Notes under the pieces: model-generated
What the model saw: only the letters and a program-made list of their open reading frames with translations
The model's database searches: none
What the model was told of the DNA's origin: nothing
Part shown: positions 6,308 to 6,454 of the stretch, in pieces
How positions within the stretch are numbered: the first letter of the stretch is position 1
Layout: every line of letters begins with the position of its first letter
NCBI GenBank assembly: GCA_030635365.1
Contig: DAOVYZ010000209.1
Coordinates: 1-6,454, forward strand
Origin: Bacteroidales bacterium
GTDB lineage: Bacteria > Bacteroidota > Bacteroidia > Bacteroidales > UBA12077
Direction: 5' to 3'
Length of the DNA: 6,454 nt
Translations under genes and position numbers: made by a program

Positions 6308-6454
6308 ATGGTAAAGCAAAATGAAGATAAAGTTGTTCATGAAGTTGAAAGAATAAACTTATATAATTTTGGTTATGAAAAATCAGGAAATGTAAAAGGT
6401 GATCCGGATGTTTTTGCTTCTTTTTTAGTTAGAATTGCTGATGGCGATTTAGTA
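6308..6454 (+). CDS. 5' part of an unrecognised gene, cut by the window end
   Basis: An open frame begins with ATG at 6308 and runs 49 codons to the window edge without a stop. It begins MVKQNEDKVVHEVERINLYN and continues through NFGYEKSGNVKGDPDVFASF to IADGDLV. The composition is ordinary for a soluble protein: a charged N-terminus, a Gly- and Asp-containing turn, then a hydrophobic FLVRIA stretch. There is no signal peptide or early membrane segment. The codon use resembles the neighbouring genes, and the AT-rich leader without a Shine-Dalgarno sequence is typical of this DNA. I do not recognise the family, and the missing C-terminal part would decide it. It is divergent from the MFS transporter. 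Confidence 0.65.
   Translation, partial: MVKQNEDKVVHEVERINLYNFGYEKSGNVKGDPDVFASFLVRIADGDLV

Overview
The window looks like chromosomal DNA of a low-GC member of the Bacteroidota. The base composition is strongly AT-rich, start codons mostly lack a clear Shine-Dalgarno sequence, the kinase is a cytoplasmic multi-PAS type common in that phylum, and the left edge carries CTTTGYG-type and TTTTTGGACAGCC-type intergenic repeats that I associate with Bacteroidota genomes. The phylum assignment is inference from style; no marker gene is present.

Layout. Positions 1-174 hold no gene. They carry a long imperfect inverted repeat (26-123) and the first copy of a 14-nt direct repeat (125-138). The second copy (182-195) lies inside the 3' end of the next gene. 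On the minus strand, read right to left, are a 1023-aa soluble sensor histidine kinase with six PAS domains (3919-848), a 271-nt spacer with a strong hairpin or palindrome (621-658), and a 133-aa stand-alone receiver protein (576-175). On the plus strand, divergent from the kinase across a 202-nt spacer, is a 224-aa GPP34 (GOLPH3/Vps74-like) family protein (4122-4796). It is convergent with a minus-strand 12-helix MFS transporter (6019-4793), and the two genes share the palindromic tetramer TTAA as their stop codons. A 288-nt AT-rich divergent spacer (6020-6307) holds a perfect 10-bp inverted repeat and one exact DnaA-box nonamer. It leads to the first 49 codons of an unrecognised plus-strand gene cut off by the window end.

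How they may work together. The kinase has H, N, G1, F and G2 boxes but no receiver of its own. The same-strand downstream gene is a lone receiver of the type usually fused to hybrid kinases. The simplest reading is a two-piece phosphorelay: cytoplasmic PAS sensing, autophosphorylation at His796, then transfer to Asp56 of the receiver, which has no DNA-binding or enzymatic output domain. The GPP34 protein and the MFS transporter are both likely membrane-associated but are not co-transcribed, so a functional link is not shown.

I did not find a clearly new multi-gene system. The most interesting items are the receiver whose last residues are encoded by a repeat element, the hairpin between kinase and receiver, the bacterial GPP34 protein that appears to lack the eukaryotic PI4P-binding residues, and the zero-space convergent gene pair.
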